Source: Chrysochromulina tobinii (taxonomy: Eukaryota; Haptophyta; Prymnesiales; Chrysochromulinaceae). Taken from it: 64,000 nt of DNA. Each line of letters opens with the position of its first letter. Position 1 is the first letter of the stretch. The notes beneath the pieces are model-generated. The model saw only the letters and a list, made by a program, of their open reading frames with translations, made no database searches and was not told the origin of the DNA. A program made the position numbers and the translations under genes. This document shows positions 42,923-54,325 of this stretch, in pieces. The stretch covers positions 1-64,000 of the forward strand of contig JWZX01003263.1 of NCBI GenBank assembly GCA_001275005.1, given 5' to 3'.

Positions 42923-45250
42923 CTAAACTTGCTTAGGTGAAAGCCGGCTAAACTCTTCCGCTTCGGACAGTGAGCCGAGCCTCGGCTTGTCCGCCCGCGT
43001 CGGTTTCGTGCTCATTTCACGGAGCATTGCGAACGATAACCTTGACGACAAGGGCCTCCCATGCCTCTCTGCTGACGAGGGCTTAGACGAGAGCCCGTGC
43101 TTCTCGAGCCGCTCGAGCCGCTCCGAGAGCAGCTTCATGCCGTCGGCGACCCGCTTGAGCTGCAGCGTACTCTGCGTCTGGCCTCGCTCGAGGCCCCGCA
43201 CTATCTCCAGGAGCACCCTCGTGTTCCTGTCGCCCTCTGAGGGGCCCCGATCGGGGGGGGCGCTCGATGGACCCGGGAGCTCGGCTGAAGCATCTGCAAG
43301 GATAGAACCAGTATCGCCCTGCAGCTGTCGCAGCACGTCAAGAGGGCTGTCGAGGTCACCTTCGTCTGCAGTCATGCCGCCTGTCTCGCCTTCGGCGGCG
43401 GTTGATGCTTTCTTAGTCTTCTTATACTTGATGTATGAGGAGATGAGGAGGATAGATCGACGCGTGGCCAGCTTCAGACCGGCGAGGCGGATCTCGCCGG
43501 CAGAGGCGGGGAATGCCTTGACCACCTTCTCCAGGCCGGAGCGGGTGAGAGAGACGACCTCACAATAGCCGAGCGTCTTCGCCGGCCGAGTATCTCGAAG
43601 GAGCGGTGAGGCGAGGATGATGTCGCCCCACGACATACCAGAAGTGAAGAAAGCACCCCCGCGCGAGGCAATCCCGCTCACGATAATGTACATGCGTGCC
43701 TCACCATCGAAAGTCAAGCTTTTGATGTACTCGTCGGCTGCGAAGGATTCACGTTCGAGTTGCATGCTCAACTCCTCCAAGAAGGCATGCTCGCACTGTT
43801 GCAGCCACCAGACCGCTTTGAAGATGCCCGCGGTGATCGTGACCTTGGTGTCGTGCCGCAGCTGGGCCGAGAGTGTGCTGTCGATGAGGTCAATGTACCG
43901 CTGCCGCTTGGCCATCGTGCGCGTGCGCAGGTAAAATTCGCGTACGCGCGATTTGAGGGCTGGCGGGAAGAATTGGTCGTCCATCATGTAATTGAGAGCG
44001 TCGAGGTTCGTCCGAAACGCGATGGCGTCCGGATTGCCGGTGGTGAGCGCCGAGATGATGACGCCCTGCACCCACGCAAACGCGAACGCGGCAATGATGA
44101 AGATGACCATGAAGAACGAGTACTCATAGTCGTTGGTAGGGTACACAACGCTCGTCCCGCCCAGCATCGCCATCAACGCTACCATCAGCGCGGAGAGCCA
44201 CACTGTGTACGGCTTGTCAACAAAGTCGGACGGGAGCAAGCCGTCGGTCGAGGCGCGGCACATCCACGACTCCATCATATGGACGTGGGCCTCATTCGAG
44301 TGGGTCACGTTCGCGGCCACCTCGATCTCGCAAGGCGTGAGGCAAGGGGAGCTGCATGCTTCCGAAGCTCGATCACCCGCGCACAGGCATGCATCGCATG
44401 TGGGGTCCCTCAGCACGCGCTCCTCCAGAGCTGCAATCACGAGTGGCTCGTCGCGCCAACTGTTCTGCAGCTGCGGCATCAGCGCCCAGAGGCACGCCAG
44501 CCAGTGGACCAGGATGATGAACGCAAACCAGGCGGTAAAGAGCGATTGTGTCGTCGACGACAGATTGAGCTGGCTCTGCCAGCGAGTGACGATGCGCGAG
44601 GCACGCAGCACGCGCAGGAGTTTGAGGAGTCGAGCCACACGCACGATCCGGACGGCTTTTAAGAGCATCCCCGTGCTGTCCCCACACGCACCATCTGTGG
44701 GAAGAGCACCCATGAGCTGGAGCGAATCGAATGGCAGGACCGTGAACAAATCCATGGCAAACCACCCGCGCAAGTACTTGCATGCGATCTTGTAGTGGCT
44801 GCGGACGAGGTTGCCTTCCTTGTCGGGCACCGGCAAAAAGAACTGCCAGATAATGTCCATAACGAAGATGATGTTGATTGCGGTGTTCACGTAGAAGAGA
44901 ACGTTGAGCTTCGTTTCGAGGCCAAGCCCCACCTCGAAGGGTGTCACCGTGGCGGTGTACGCGAGCGCCAGGGTCGTAATACCGTCCCAGTACGCTTGGT
45001 ACACCGAACGCGGGTTGATGAACCCGCGGCGCGTCTCGGTCAAGTGCGCGCGGAGTTGCTCCACGTCGCACCGGAATCGAGAGATGCGTGTATTGTCCGC
45101 CTCGCTTCCCTTGGCCGGGCCACCGCCAACCTTGAAGCCATCCATCATCTCCATGAATCCCACCGAGGAGAAGCCGCTCGTAGGCCTTCGTTGGCCCCTT
45201 GACTCCGAGTCCTCCCAGTACGAGGCACGGGCCCTCGACGCGGCCAGCAT
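42923..45250 (-). CDS. CNBD-type voltage-gated channel
   Basis: 775 residues from ATG 45250; the frame is open 10 codons upstream but starts there with TTG. S1 to S3 are clear (YWDGITTLALAYTATVTPFE; INIIFVMDIIWQFFLPVPD; GWFAMDLFTVLPFD). S4 is RIVRVARLLKLLRVLR, strongly basic. S5 is followed by a Cys-rich extracellular turret with at least six Cys and one NVTHS glycosylation site. The pore is VALMAMLGGTSVVYPTND, so the GYG potassium filter is replaced by GGTS. S6, a C-linker (FPPALKSRVREFY) and a cNMP-binding fold follow, then an acidic/Ser-rich tail with a coiled coil. Probably a plasma-membrane or ciliary cation channel of unknown selectivity. Related in layout to the channel at 8.0-11.5 kb, which has a similar altered pore. 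Confidence 0.88.
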   Translation of the reverse strand: MLAASRARASYWEDSESRGQRRPTSGFSSVGFMEMMDGFKVGGGPAKGSEADNTRISRFRCDVEQLRAHLTETRRGFINPRSVYQAYWDGITTLALAYTATVTPFEVGLGLETKLNVLFYVNTAINIIFVMDIIWQFFLPVPDKEGNLVRSHYKIACKYLRGWFAMDLFTVLPFDSLQLMGALPTDGACGDSTGMLLKAVRIVRVARLLKLLRVLRASRIVTRWQSQLNLSSTTQSLFTAWFAFIILVHWLACLWALMPQLQNSWRDEPLVIAALEERVLRDPTCDACLCAGDRASEACSSPCLTPCEIEVAANVTHSNEAHVHMMESWMCRASTDGLLPSDFVDKPYTVWLSALMVALMAMLGGTSVVYPTNDYEYSFFMVIFIIAAFAFAWVQGVIISALTTGNPDAIAFRTNLDALNYMMDDQFFPPALKSRVREFYLRTRTMAKRQRYIDLIDSTLSAQLRHDTKVTITAGIFKAVWWLQQCEHAFLEELSMQLERESFAADEYIKSLTFDGEARMYIIVSGIASRGGAFFTSGMSWGDIILASPLLRDTRPAKTLGYCEVVSLTRSGLEKVVKAFPASAGEIRLAGLKLATRRSILLISSYIKYKKTKKASTAAEGETGGMTADEGDLDSPLDVLRQLQGDTGSILADASAELPGPSSAPPDRGPSEGDRNTRVLLEIVRGLERGQTQSTLQLKRVADGMKLLSERLERLEKHGLSSKPSSAERHGRPLSSRLSFAMLREMSTKPTRADKPRLGSLSEAEEFSRLSPKQV

Positions 45251-45412
45251 GAGGTAGCTTCGTTTGAGGCCGCTTCCCAAAAGTGATTCTGGCTCCCGGA
45301 AGTTGAATCTGGGAAAAAACAGTAAAACCCTGCATGCAGATCACCGGAGACAGTCCTTTTTGAAATTCACAGGCCTATCCCCGTCTTCGCTAACAAGGCC
45401 CTGGCCAACACT

Positions 45413-48400
45413 TTAGCCTCCGAATGGCGCCCATGGCTCGCACTCGGAGACGCTCGTCTCGCCCTCGCTGCCCACTTGATGCGTGCGCGCGAGCGCGACG
45501 AGCGGGTCGAGCGGCAGGGCGGCGAGCCGCATCGTTCGATCCATCTGCCCAAACGAGAGCAGCACGACGCCGCCATCGGCGCGCGCCGTGTCGGGCTCGA
45601 CGATCAGTCCGACGACGTACTGCAGTGCGCAGCGGGGCGAGGTCGCGATCTCGAGCTCACGCTCGGAGATGCACAGCTTGGGCGAGATCGAGATCACGCG
45701 GAAGGGAGGTGCGCCCGAGATTACGTAGAAGACAGTCGCATACAGTGCGGGCGCATGCGCACCATCCTTGACGTGCATCGCCGCTAGAAAATCCCCATTC
45801 GGAAGTCGCGCGTATGGAGTGCCGCCTCGAAGCCCTTGCCGCTGCGTGTCATACGTGCGAAGGAAGTCGGCGCTCGAGTTGTATGCTCGGTGGCATGAGC
45901 CCCCAGTCCAAGCGCAGCGCAGCACCACATGAGGCTCGATTGAGTAGCTGAGGTGGAGCGCGCCGTCCTGAGCGAGGGATCGAGCGCAGCGGTACTCATC
46001 GGAGGGGCCAGAGAGAGAGGCCCTCGAGAGAGGCCAGAGAGAGAGAGGCCAGAGAGAGATAGAGGCATTCAGACGGTCTCTCAGACAGGCACCCAGGGAG
46101 ACACACTCAGACACACGCAGAGAGGGCCATCCGAAGTCATCAGTGGTCGTGGGCGCACTTGTACAAAGGGCACCCAATTCTTCTCATTGTCCTGTAGTGT
46201 AAACGGACCGTCAGGCCCTTCGTCGATCGACAATTCCCACACAGCCTCCTGATGAGGGAGGCAATCCGATGTCATCAGAGGGCATCAGAGGCACTCAGAG
46301 CCGCGCCACCTCGGGCGCCATGTACCTGCCTCAGTGTGCCACTCGCTGCATCGCCCGCTAGGCGCAGCAAGCACAGCCGACGCCGCCCGCGGCAGTCCTC
46401 GTGGTTGGCGACGAGATAGAGCGTGCCGCGGTGCACGAGCACACGAGCGTCCTCGTAACCGTCGTACTCGATGACGTGGCGGCGCGGCGCGGCCGGCGCT
46501 GGTGCCGGCGGCGCTGGTGTAGGCGGAGGGAAGTCTTCAAAATTGGCCCGAACATTGGCGGCGTCCGCCGCTCGTACGTCGGGGCCGTGCGCGCTGCGGC
46601 TCCGGGTTTGATTGGAGCCTCCGCCAACAGCACGGCCCACACGAACGGCTCCAGAGACGCTGCCGCTGCTTGTGGTGGTGTTGCCGCCGCCTTGCCCATG
46701 GCGGCCACCGCCTTGCTCGTCGCCCCCATCGGCGCTACGGCACCGTTCAAACGCAGCGACGGAGCGGCAGTTGGTGATGGGCATGGCTGCGCCGAGCAGC
46801 AACAGTGCGCGTAGTAACCGCCCACGCGCCAGCCGCCGATGCGCGCGTGTGCGTCGGAGCGCGCAAAGCAGTTGCGCCACTCCCGCCGCGAAGCATCCGA
46901 AGATGAGGGATGAGGACAAGCGAGGTGCACCGGCCGCTAGCCGGCAGATGGCAGGCGAGAGGTCCGACCAGAGGTGCTCTTCACATTCACACGGTGGGAA
47001 GGGCGCACTCAAGTTGAGCCACGAGACGAAACCGAGGCGTATCTCTCCAGTGCGCCGCTGCCGCTCCACCGTAAAGTAGCCTACCGCACTGAAGCCGCCA
47101 CGCACGGCGCCGACGCCGCTCGCGCCGAGCGCCATCGCCTGGTCGTTGATCCACTGTTCGGTGGCGGGGAGGATCAAGGGCGTGCCGTCGGGCGCCTCCT
47201 CTACGTCAAAGATCTGGAGCTCGTCCTCCGAGATCGCGAGCTCGTCCTCTGAGATCTGGAGCTCGTCCTCTGAGATCGTGAGCTCGTCCTCCGAGATCGC
47301 GAGCTTGGCTCTGCGCCTGCTACTGCTGCTGCTCCTACTGCTGCTGTTGCCGCTGCTCCAACTGCTGCTGCTCCTACTGCCGCTGCTCCTATTGCTGCTG
47401 CCGCTGCTATTGCTGCTATTGCTTCTGCTGCTGCTAGTGCTGCTGATACTTCTCGTGCTCCTGCTGCTGGTGGATGCCCCGTTGTCCTCACCTTTGTGGG
47501 CCGCCAATCCCACGGCCTCAATCTCGGCCTCAATCTCGATCTTGGCCTCAATCTCAGCGGAGGCCATCTCAATCAGTGAACGCCAGCGATCCGCCGCCCC
47601 ATGGCCGCGCGCCTTGCTCTGCGCCTGCTCGATCACGGCGGCCAACTCAATCTCGGCCTCAATCTCGGCCTCAATCGACGACAGCGCGGACGTCTCCTCC
47701 TTCGCCTGCTCGTCCTCCATGTCCCCATCAAGAGTTTCGACACCCTCGGCGTCCTCGGTGCCTGCCATATAATGGCCACTTGGCCGGCGCATTGGGATCC
47801 TCATGGCTTCAGCCGCCCCGCCCTTTGCAGCGCCCATCAGCAACGGCCGACTCGGCTGCTCTGATTGCGGTTCCAATTGCTCTGATTGCGGTTCCAATCG
47901 CTCTGATTGCGGCTCCACTTGCTCCCGCTCGCCCGCCAGGATGGAGCCTACTCCGGCGCGTGCAACCGTGCCGCCTTTGGCCCCGCGAAGCAGCTCCCCG
48001 GCCTGCCGAACCTCGGTGACGAAACCCCGCTCCCCTGCTCGACGCTGCGCCGTTGCGGGCGTCTCGAGCTCGGGCACATGCCCCTGCGAGAGGGCGGCGC
48101 GCCACTCGGGCCAGTCGACTGCTCGTTGCCACGCGCCAGCGGTCGTCGTCGTCCAAATCGAGCGCACCTGCATTCAGAAGCCATCAACGGTCATCAGAGG
48201 CCATCAACGGCAATCAAGGCGTCGTCCAGATCGAGCGCACGTTCGAGAAACGGAAGATGACGACGTAGCGTGCGATGTCGTCGTCATCATCGGCGGCGCC
48301 GAAGTCGTCAGCTGCCCAACCAAATGCGGAGCGTGGCGGCAGCGCTGCGATCGCTGGGTTGAAGGCGAAAAAGGGCCGTTGTGGCGCAGCTGTCAGGTGT

Positions 48401-48900
48401 TCGGACAGCGCCTCAGGTGGCAAAGGCTGGGGCAGCTCGATTGTGTGCGGTGGCGGCGGCTCCTTCCCGGTGGAGGCGCTCCCTGCGGCGTTGTGACGGG
48501 TATCAGCGGGCACGAGCGGCACGGTCGGCCGCAGGCTCGAACTCGACGTGACGCAGGCGTGGTAGGAGCCGACGGTGATGTCACACGGCATCTGTTCGCA
48601 CGTGGTTCGATACGACTCGTCGGCCTCCTTTCGACGCTGCGTCGCATACAGCAGCTGCCACACCTTGTAGTGCAGCGCCAGATCGTTGGGCATGCTGCGT
48701 AGCACGCTGCTGTACTCAGAGCGCGAGAGCTCCTCCCTATCTCCAGAGCCAAAGTGCATGGCGGACTCGGCGAGCTCAATCTGACGCAAGATGTCGTGCG
48801 TTGAGGCAGAACGCCTCGGCCGGTACTGGTAATTGGACGGCGGCCCGAGCCACTCGGCCAACGCGCGGCTGGAGCTCGGCGTCGCGAGAGAGCTCGCCAT
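45413..48900 (-). CDS. GH130-like five-bladed propeller protein
   Basis: Four exons, phases closed: 48900-48241, 48167-46326, 46248-46159 and 45967-45413 (1048 residues). The C-terminal third has the ordered blocks of the GH130/GH43-clan propeller fold: YDGYEDARVLVHRGTLYLVAN, NEKNWVPFVQ, LHLSYSIEPHVVL, LRGGTPYARLPNGDFLAAMH, APPFRVISIS and VVGLIVE. It may be a mannoside phosphorylase/hydrolase-like or transferase-associated protein acting on glycans; activity is unproven. The N-terminal part is unusual: a charged helical region, EPQSE(R/Q)L repeats, EAEIE-rich acid, a Ser/Arg run and five ISEDEL repeats, then a possible membrane helix (ALLLLGAAM) before the propeller. Intron 1 starts with a 21-nt copy of the exon-2 edge. 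Confidence 0.7.
48168..48240 (-). repeat. Intron 1 with 21-nt exon-edge duplication
   Basis: A 73-nt intron. Its first 21 nt (GTGCGCTCGATCTGGACGAC...) match the first 21 nt of exon 2 (from 48167) with one mismatch. Between them lie TTGATTGCC/GTTGATGGCC/TCTGATGACC 10-mers and the acceptor GAATGCAG. Confidence 0.88.
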
Positions 48901-48960
48901 ATCACCGATCGGGGAACCGTGTGAACAGGCTGTTAATAAACCCGAAGAAACTAAATCACA

Positions 48961-51900
48961 CTATTTGAGGATCAAATCATCGTCCAGCTGCTCGACCGCT
49001 TCGAGCCAGGTACCCTGCACCTCATCCCACCCGCTGTAAAAGTCGAGTCGGTCTTCAAAGACATCGAGGAAGAGGGAGAGGTCTTCCTTCGACACCGCTA
49101 GGAGCGTCCGAAGCCCGTCGAAGAGGATAAACTGTGCGGTGACGATGATGGCCAGTGAGAGGCAGCGCTGCTTGACGCCAGCGTACAGCACCGAGGCCTT
49201 AGCTGCCACGTCATCGGACTCAGCACCCGCGAGCACATCGTCCAGCGCTGCGCGCCAGTTGCGTCCAAATCCGCGGGCCGCACATCGGGTGACGACGGTA
49301 TCGGCCGGATGGCTGACCAGCGCACCCATGAACCCGGCGACGATCCCGGAGATGAGGGAGACGACGAGTGCGAAGGAGGGCCGTTCACTCGCCGCGGGCA
49401 AGATCGAGAGCAGCGCGTCCTGAGTGCTCGCGTACACGAGGAGTTTCGTCACCTGCATGCAACGAGACTCGCAGTCAAGTCAAGTCAAGTCAAGTCAAGT
49501 CAAGTCACCTGCATGTAACGAGACTCGCAGGCGTTTCAGAGCGGAACTCAACGAGGGGCACTCAGAGGGTGCACTGACTCAGAGGGGTCGCACAGAGGGG
49601 TCGCACAGAGGGGGCGATCTCGGTGCAATCTCAGTTCTCACCCCAAACGGGAGCTCGCGCCCCATGAGCGTGGGTAACCCGTCCCATGGCCGGAGCACAT
49701 CTCGCTGTTTATCTCGCTGTGCCGTGGACGAAACCACGCGCGCCGTCGCGGGCGTCGAGGTGACCACGGCAGCGCTGCTCGCGGCGGCGCGCTGTCGTGA
49801 GCTCTCATCTGGCATCGTGAGTGACAGCTTGGTCGACGTCGTCGCGACGCCTGCGCCTTCCGTGGCTGCTCGGGCAGCAGGAGCGTCACCTCGCATCACG
49901 AGGTCGAGAGCTTCCACAAGGTTCTGTGGCGCGTCGGGCGCGCCACTGCCCGTCATGATCTTCACTCGCGCCGTCTCAAAAGGGGAGGAGCACACGGAGG
50001 CCGCCACGGCCTGCAGCAAGCAAGCTGTGAAGAGGATCGGAGTGGCGAGGTCTGCGGGGGCCGCTGGGCCCATGACGAACGCCGCCAGCTGCGGAATCGT
50101 GCGCCTGAGGAATTCAAACGTCCCAAACGAACCCGCACCTGCCGCGAAGCCCGCAGCAATGGACGCTTCGATGCCCAAAAAGGGCGACGAAGGGGGGGGC
50201 GGTGGTGCAGTCGCGGCAGCGGTGGGCGGGGGCGGGTCCCCGACGCCCGGGACGATGCCCCTAATGTGCTGCTCCGACTGCGCTGTGCTGTTGAGCGATG
50301 GCTGCGTAGGAGTCCCGGCGGGCGCTTTGGCTGTCTTGATCGCTGCCTGGCGACGCGTCTTGATGAGGTCGATGGGCGACGTGACTGCACGGGTCGTGGC
50401 GGAGCAGAGTCCGCCGGCGATGGCCAGTCGAGCGACCAGCGCGGGGCTGAGCGGAACGTCCTGACGAACCCCACCCGAGATGGATGTGGGCAGCGTGGAG
50501 ACCTCCTGCGAGAGGAGACTCTCACTCTTGCGACCGGCCACTTGGTTTCCGACGAGGTTCCCCCTGCACACCGGCAGGCGCGCGCACCGCGTCCGAGGCG
50601 TTGGTGAGGGCACGGGTCCATTGGTCACGGGTCCAATCTCGGTGCAATCTCGGTGCAATCTCGGTACAATCTCGGGCACGGATCCAATGGTAACGGGTCC
50701 AACGGTCAGAAGAACAGGGGAGGGCACCGCGGCGCGCGTAAAGCCCGCAATCTCGGTGCCATCTCGGGGCAATCTCCCGTACAGCCCGAAAGGCAGTCTC
50801 GGCGGCAATCTCGACGGCAATCTCGGCGCAATCTCGCGTACAGCCCGAGAGGAGCTTCGAAGACATAGTCAGGGTTGATCGACTCGTACAGAAGGGATGG
50901 GAAGCGATGGCGAGGCGGTACGCCCACCGGGTACGTTCGGCTAGGCGGCTTGCCAGGGTCGAAGATGGGCGCGCCCTCTTCCGGCGGCAGGAGCGCGAGG
51001 AGCCGGTCGATGACGCCGTCGACGTCACGAGGATTCGAGGGCGGCTTTGGTGGGCGCTGCGGCGGCGAGTCCCTCTCGTCTTCATAACGGTCTTCTCGGT
51101 CACGCAGATCGATGCTACGGGATCGCCACGCCCATGCATCGATGCCCAAATTGGTGCTCGGGACGGCGTTACGAAGCCGGGAGATGCTCTCCTCGTACGA
51201 CGGCGCCAGTCCGTCTGTCGCTGCCCGCTGCCGGCCGAGGGCCAGTGTCGCGCGCGGCGGACGTAGCATGAGGATGTCGGAGGTCGAACGCGCTGAGACC
51301 TGATCGCCGTACCGCGCCGCCATCGACTCGAGCGACCAGGGCGTGGAGGCGAATTCCAGTGGCGAAGGGGTGCGAAAGTTGCTCGATGGCGCCGTGGTGG
51401 GCGCCGTCGCCCTCGCGGCCATCGACTTCCGCACGCGCTCGTCACTACGCTCGCGATTGGAGTCACGCGAGGGGGTGCGCGGGGAGAAGAAGCGAACGTC
51501 GAGATCCTGTGAGGACCCATAGCCGGCGCCAAACCGGCTCAGCGGGACGGACCCTACCTCGTACTCCAAGAGCACCTGATGAGGAGAGCCATCCGAGGGT
51601 CATCAGAGGTGCGCAATCAGCCGCAATCAGGGCTCGTACTCGTCGAGTATGCCGCAATCAGGGCCCTCGGCGCCCGTGACGACGCCTGAGATGCAATCAA
51701 CCACAATCGACTGCAATCAACCGCACTCAGGCGCACCTTGCCCTTGGCGCCCGCGACGACGCCGGTGAGGGCGCGCGGAGGTGGCGCGACCACAACCTGC
51801 ACTCGATCCGTGCCCTTATAGCCTGCGCCCGGGTCCGTCAGCACAAACGCGACGACGGAGCCGTCGCGCACGATAGCTCGTGCCTGGGCGGCGCGCCTGC

Positions 51901-53090
51901 CACGGCGCCAAGGCTCGAGTTTCAAGAGAGTCGGGTCCTTGTAACGACCATCCTCCGGTGTCGAGCTGCTACCGCCTTGGGGAGCCGTGATTGAGACGAG
52001 GGGTGGACTCGTGTCATTGTAGCCCGAGCCGCCCGACGTGACCACCATCTCGTTCACTCTGCCGGTAGGGCGCAGCTGAGGCACGCCAGCGACCGCGGCC
52101 TTGGATGCTTGGCGGACCTGATGAGAGAGGCAATCAGAGACCATCGGAGGCCATCGGAGGTCATCGGAGGGCATCGGAGGGCATCCGTGGCAATTAAGTT
52201 GCAATCAGAGCTCATCGGTGTCATCGGATGTCATCAGATGTAATCAACTACAATCAGGCTCCTCAGGGCTCCGGCAATGGACGAACCAGTGGCGCGGCGG
52301 GTAGGGGCAGCGCGGGGATCGGCAGCCCGGCCGCCAGCCCCGCCTCGCTCAGGACGAAGGAGCCGCCATCGATCACCACGATGCCCGAGGCACGCCGGTT
52401 CTCTTGCTCAGCCGCTAGCTGCTCGATCGAGTCGGTTGGCTGCACGCCCGGCGGGAGGAGAGAGAAGAGGAGCGCGAGCTGCCGGAGGGCATCGGGCCTC
52501 GCACCGTAGCGCGAGCGCAGCAGCGTCAACAGCTGCCGGATGCGCACGGCGTCCTGCGACGTGATCGGCTCAGCCCACTTTCCACTTGGCGGTGTGAATG
52601 AGCACAGGGCCTTCTCGACGGCGCCCGAGTACTCGCGAAGCTGCGTGATGCGCGCTTCCGAGACCTGCTTCCTCGTCCACGCAAGGGGTATCTCGGCGGC
52701 GCGTGCGCGCCACAGCTGCCGTGACGGCCGATCGTAGGTGAGGAGAAAGCGCGACAAGTAATTGATGAACTTAGGCCCGAACGCAGCTCGTGCGTCTATC
52801 GCAGAGCAGGAGCCACCCACGGAGCTGCTCGCAGCTTTCCACACCAGGAGCCCGTCTGGCACCCCGACGACCGTCGCCGGCGCTGGCGCTGGTGTCAAAG
52901 CAGACAGCGCGGATCCGGCGGCTGCGAGTAGGAGGTGGCGCCGGCGCTCGTGAAACGTAGGATCCGGAGCTGTGTGGCGCCCTATCTCTGGAGGCGCCTG
53001 TGGGCTGTGCAATGGATGCGGAAGCCCTCCACAACGTGGAGCCATCCGAGGCGATGCACTGAGTCCAAATACTACGCAGAGCAGCAACAT
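48961..53090 (-). CDS. Mitochondrial-carrier-family protein, long leader
   Basis: Five exons: 53090-52287, 52117-51737, 51575-50842, 50524-49642 (the start of exon 4 could be 6 nt later) and 49452-48961; phases close to 1097 residues. The carrier domain is C-terminal with three signature motifs: SPIDLIKTRRQ, SSPFETARVK and SHPADTVVTR. It would exchange a small metabolite across an organelle inner membrane. The first 75 residues look like a signal peptide (MLLLCVVFGLSASP), then a basic transit-like part, then RRRHLLLAAAGSALSALTPAPAPA, resembling a Tat/thylakoid leader. That suggests plastid rather than mitochondrial location (inference). A soluble helical domain and a Gly-rich beta repeat region (VVTSGGSGYNDTSPPLVSI) come before the carrier part. 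It could be two adjacent genes if an exon 3/4 break exists. Confidence 0.65.
49453..49641 (-). repeat. Intron 4: TCAAG pentamers and doubled acceptor
   Basis: About seven tandem AAGTC pentamers (49471-49507) are flanked by two copies of CACCTGCATG(C/T)AACGAGACTCGCAG on the plus strand. On the coding strand this gives two nearly identical 3' splice sites, GCATGCAG and ACATGCAG, each followed by GTGAC. Confidence 0.85.
50525..50841 (-). repeat. Intron 3: CGAGATTGC arrays
   Basis: Contains GCAATCTCGGT-type 11-mers on the plus strand (50638-50690 and 50746-50841). It also holds a second copy of the exon end plus 5' splice site (CTTTCGGGCTGTACGGGAG at about 50775-50793 against CTCTCGGGCTGTACGCGAG at 50833-50851). 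Confidence 0.75.
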
Positions 53091-53649
53091 GGCACACCTC
53101 GGCGACCAGACGTGGGCAAGCGTGGGTTTAGGAGGCCTCTATTGGCTCCGACCTTCCATGAATTCCTTTTCCTGATCACAAGGCGGTGCCGAGATCGACC
53201 GAGATCAAGACGCTCTTTCCCCCGACTCAGGAGGAGGCGCGTACTCGAAACCACACCACACTTTCAAATTCAGGGCGCAAGACGCGTGTGCGCGCGCCCG
53301 CCCGCCGCACCTCTGGCGTTGTCCTAGTCTCCTAGCTGTACTTTGCTCGTGGTTTTCGAGACCTAACGCAACGTATCCACGACCGAATACCCCTGATCGA
53401 ATGGCACCGGGATGCCCTGCCGTTCGAGTTCAGAGCGTGTGTGGTACTGGAAATGCGCGGCAAGCTGCGTGAGGAGCGGAGGGGCGAGCACGCTTCAGTG
53501 ACGCACAGATGTGCTCGATGGGCTCGTGTCTGGAAGTCTCGCAAAAGGGCTGTACGTAAGGCTGTACGTAGGCTAGTTCGTAGGAGTCATCATGGGTGGA
53601 GCGTGCTGCCGCGAGTCACGGCTCGCGCGGGTCGATCGAGCATCATGCA
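53091..53649. other. Intergenic, no supportable gene
   Basis: Upstream of the carrier gene and downstream of the small secreted-protein gene. Short repeated GGCTGTACGTA near 53545-53575; otherwise nothing recognised. Confidence 0.4.
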
Positions 53650-54171
53650 TCAAGGGCGAGCACAACGACGGAGCGTGTGCGCGCGCCGGCGCACCAGCTT
53701 GCGCGCGCGCTCAAACTTCAACTCTTCGGGAAGCGCTTGACCGCCAAGGTCCGCCGGGATGCAGAACTTGGCAGGGGCGGTCGTGCTGAATTCCAGTGGG
53801 AAGTCCTCCGTGCCGCCCCGCGCCTTGATGAGTCCAAAGCTGTCGGTGATCTTCACAGTCGTCTCTATGGCGTTGCTGTCGCTCGTGAAGGAGATGGAAT
53901 GCCGCCCGGCCGGCGCGCAGTAGGGCCCAAACGCACGGTGCAGCCCCCAAAACGATCCGATCTCGTACGTTAGGGTGGAATTGTCGGTTGCGTTTTGGAG
54001 CCGGAGCAGCCCACTGCCCTGGTTACCGTCGCCATTCTCGTCTCGGAAGTCGATGACGATCAGGTCGCCGTCACAGCAGCCGCTCTGCCACACGACACGG
54101 TTGTCGCCCGTGTGGACCCCCACGCGCGGATAGGCGATGGCGAGCGCGAGGTTGGGTAGCAGGAAGGACAT
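53650..54171 (-). CDS. Small secreted protein, unknown family
   Basis: 173 residues from ATG 54171 (MSFLLPNLALAIAYPRVG, short signal-like start). The frame is open further upstream to 54267, but that part lacks a better start. The mature part is beta-rich with two adjacent Cys (SGCCDGDLIVIDFRDENGDG), the pattern of an acidic loop that could hold calcium, several N-glycosylation sites (NATDNSTLT), and a basic tail RARKLVRRR. Divergent from the GT4-type gene with about 150 bp between starts. No family recognised. Confidence 0.5.
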   Translation of the reverse strand: MSFLLPNLALAIAYPRVGVHTGDNRVVWQSGCCDGDLIVIDFRDENGDGNQGSGLLRLQNATDNSTLTYEIGSFWGLHRAFGPYCAPAGRHSISFTSDSNAIETTVKITDSFGLIKARGGTEDFPLEFSTTAPAKFCIPADLGGQALPEELKFERARKLVRRRAHTLRRCARP

Positions 54172-54325
54172 GGGACCGTTCTGAGTCCGAGAAAAAAGGG
54201 ACCAAAGCGTAAAAATTCGCATGCAAAGCCAAATGCGCGAACACATAGGCGACGATGACGCATGCATTCAATTGTATAGCCATGCGTAAACATGTCGTCT
54301 CGGGGAAGTTTCGAATCAACGTGTG
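54172..54325. promoter_or_regulatory. Shared upstream region of divergent genes
   Basis: A 154-bp AT-richer gap between the start codons at 54171 (-) and 54326 (+). Promoter role inferred from position only. Confidence 0.4.
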
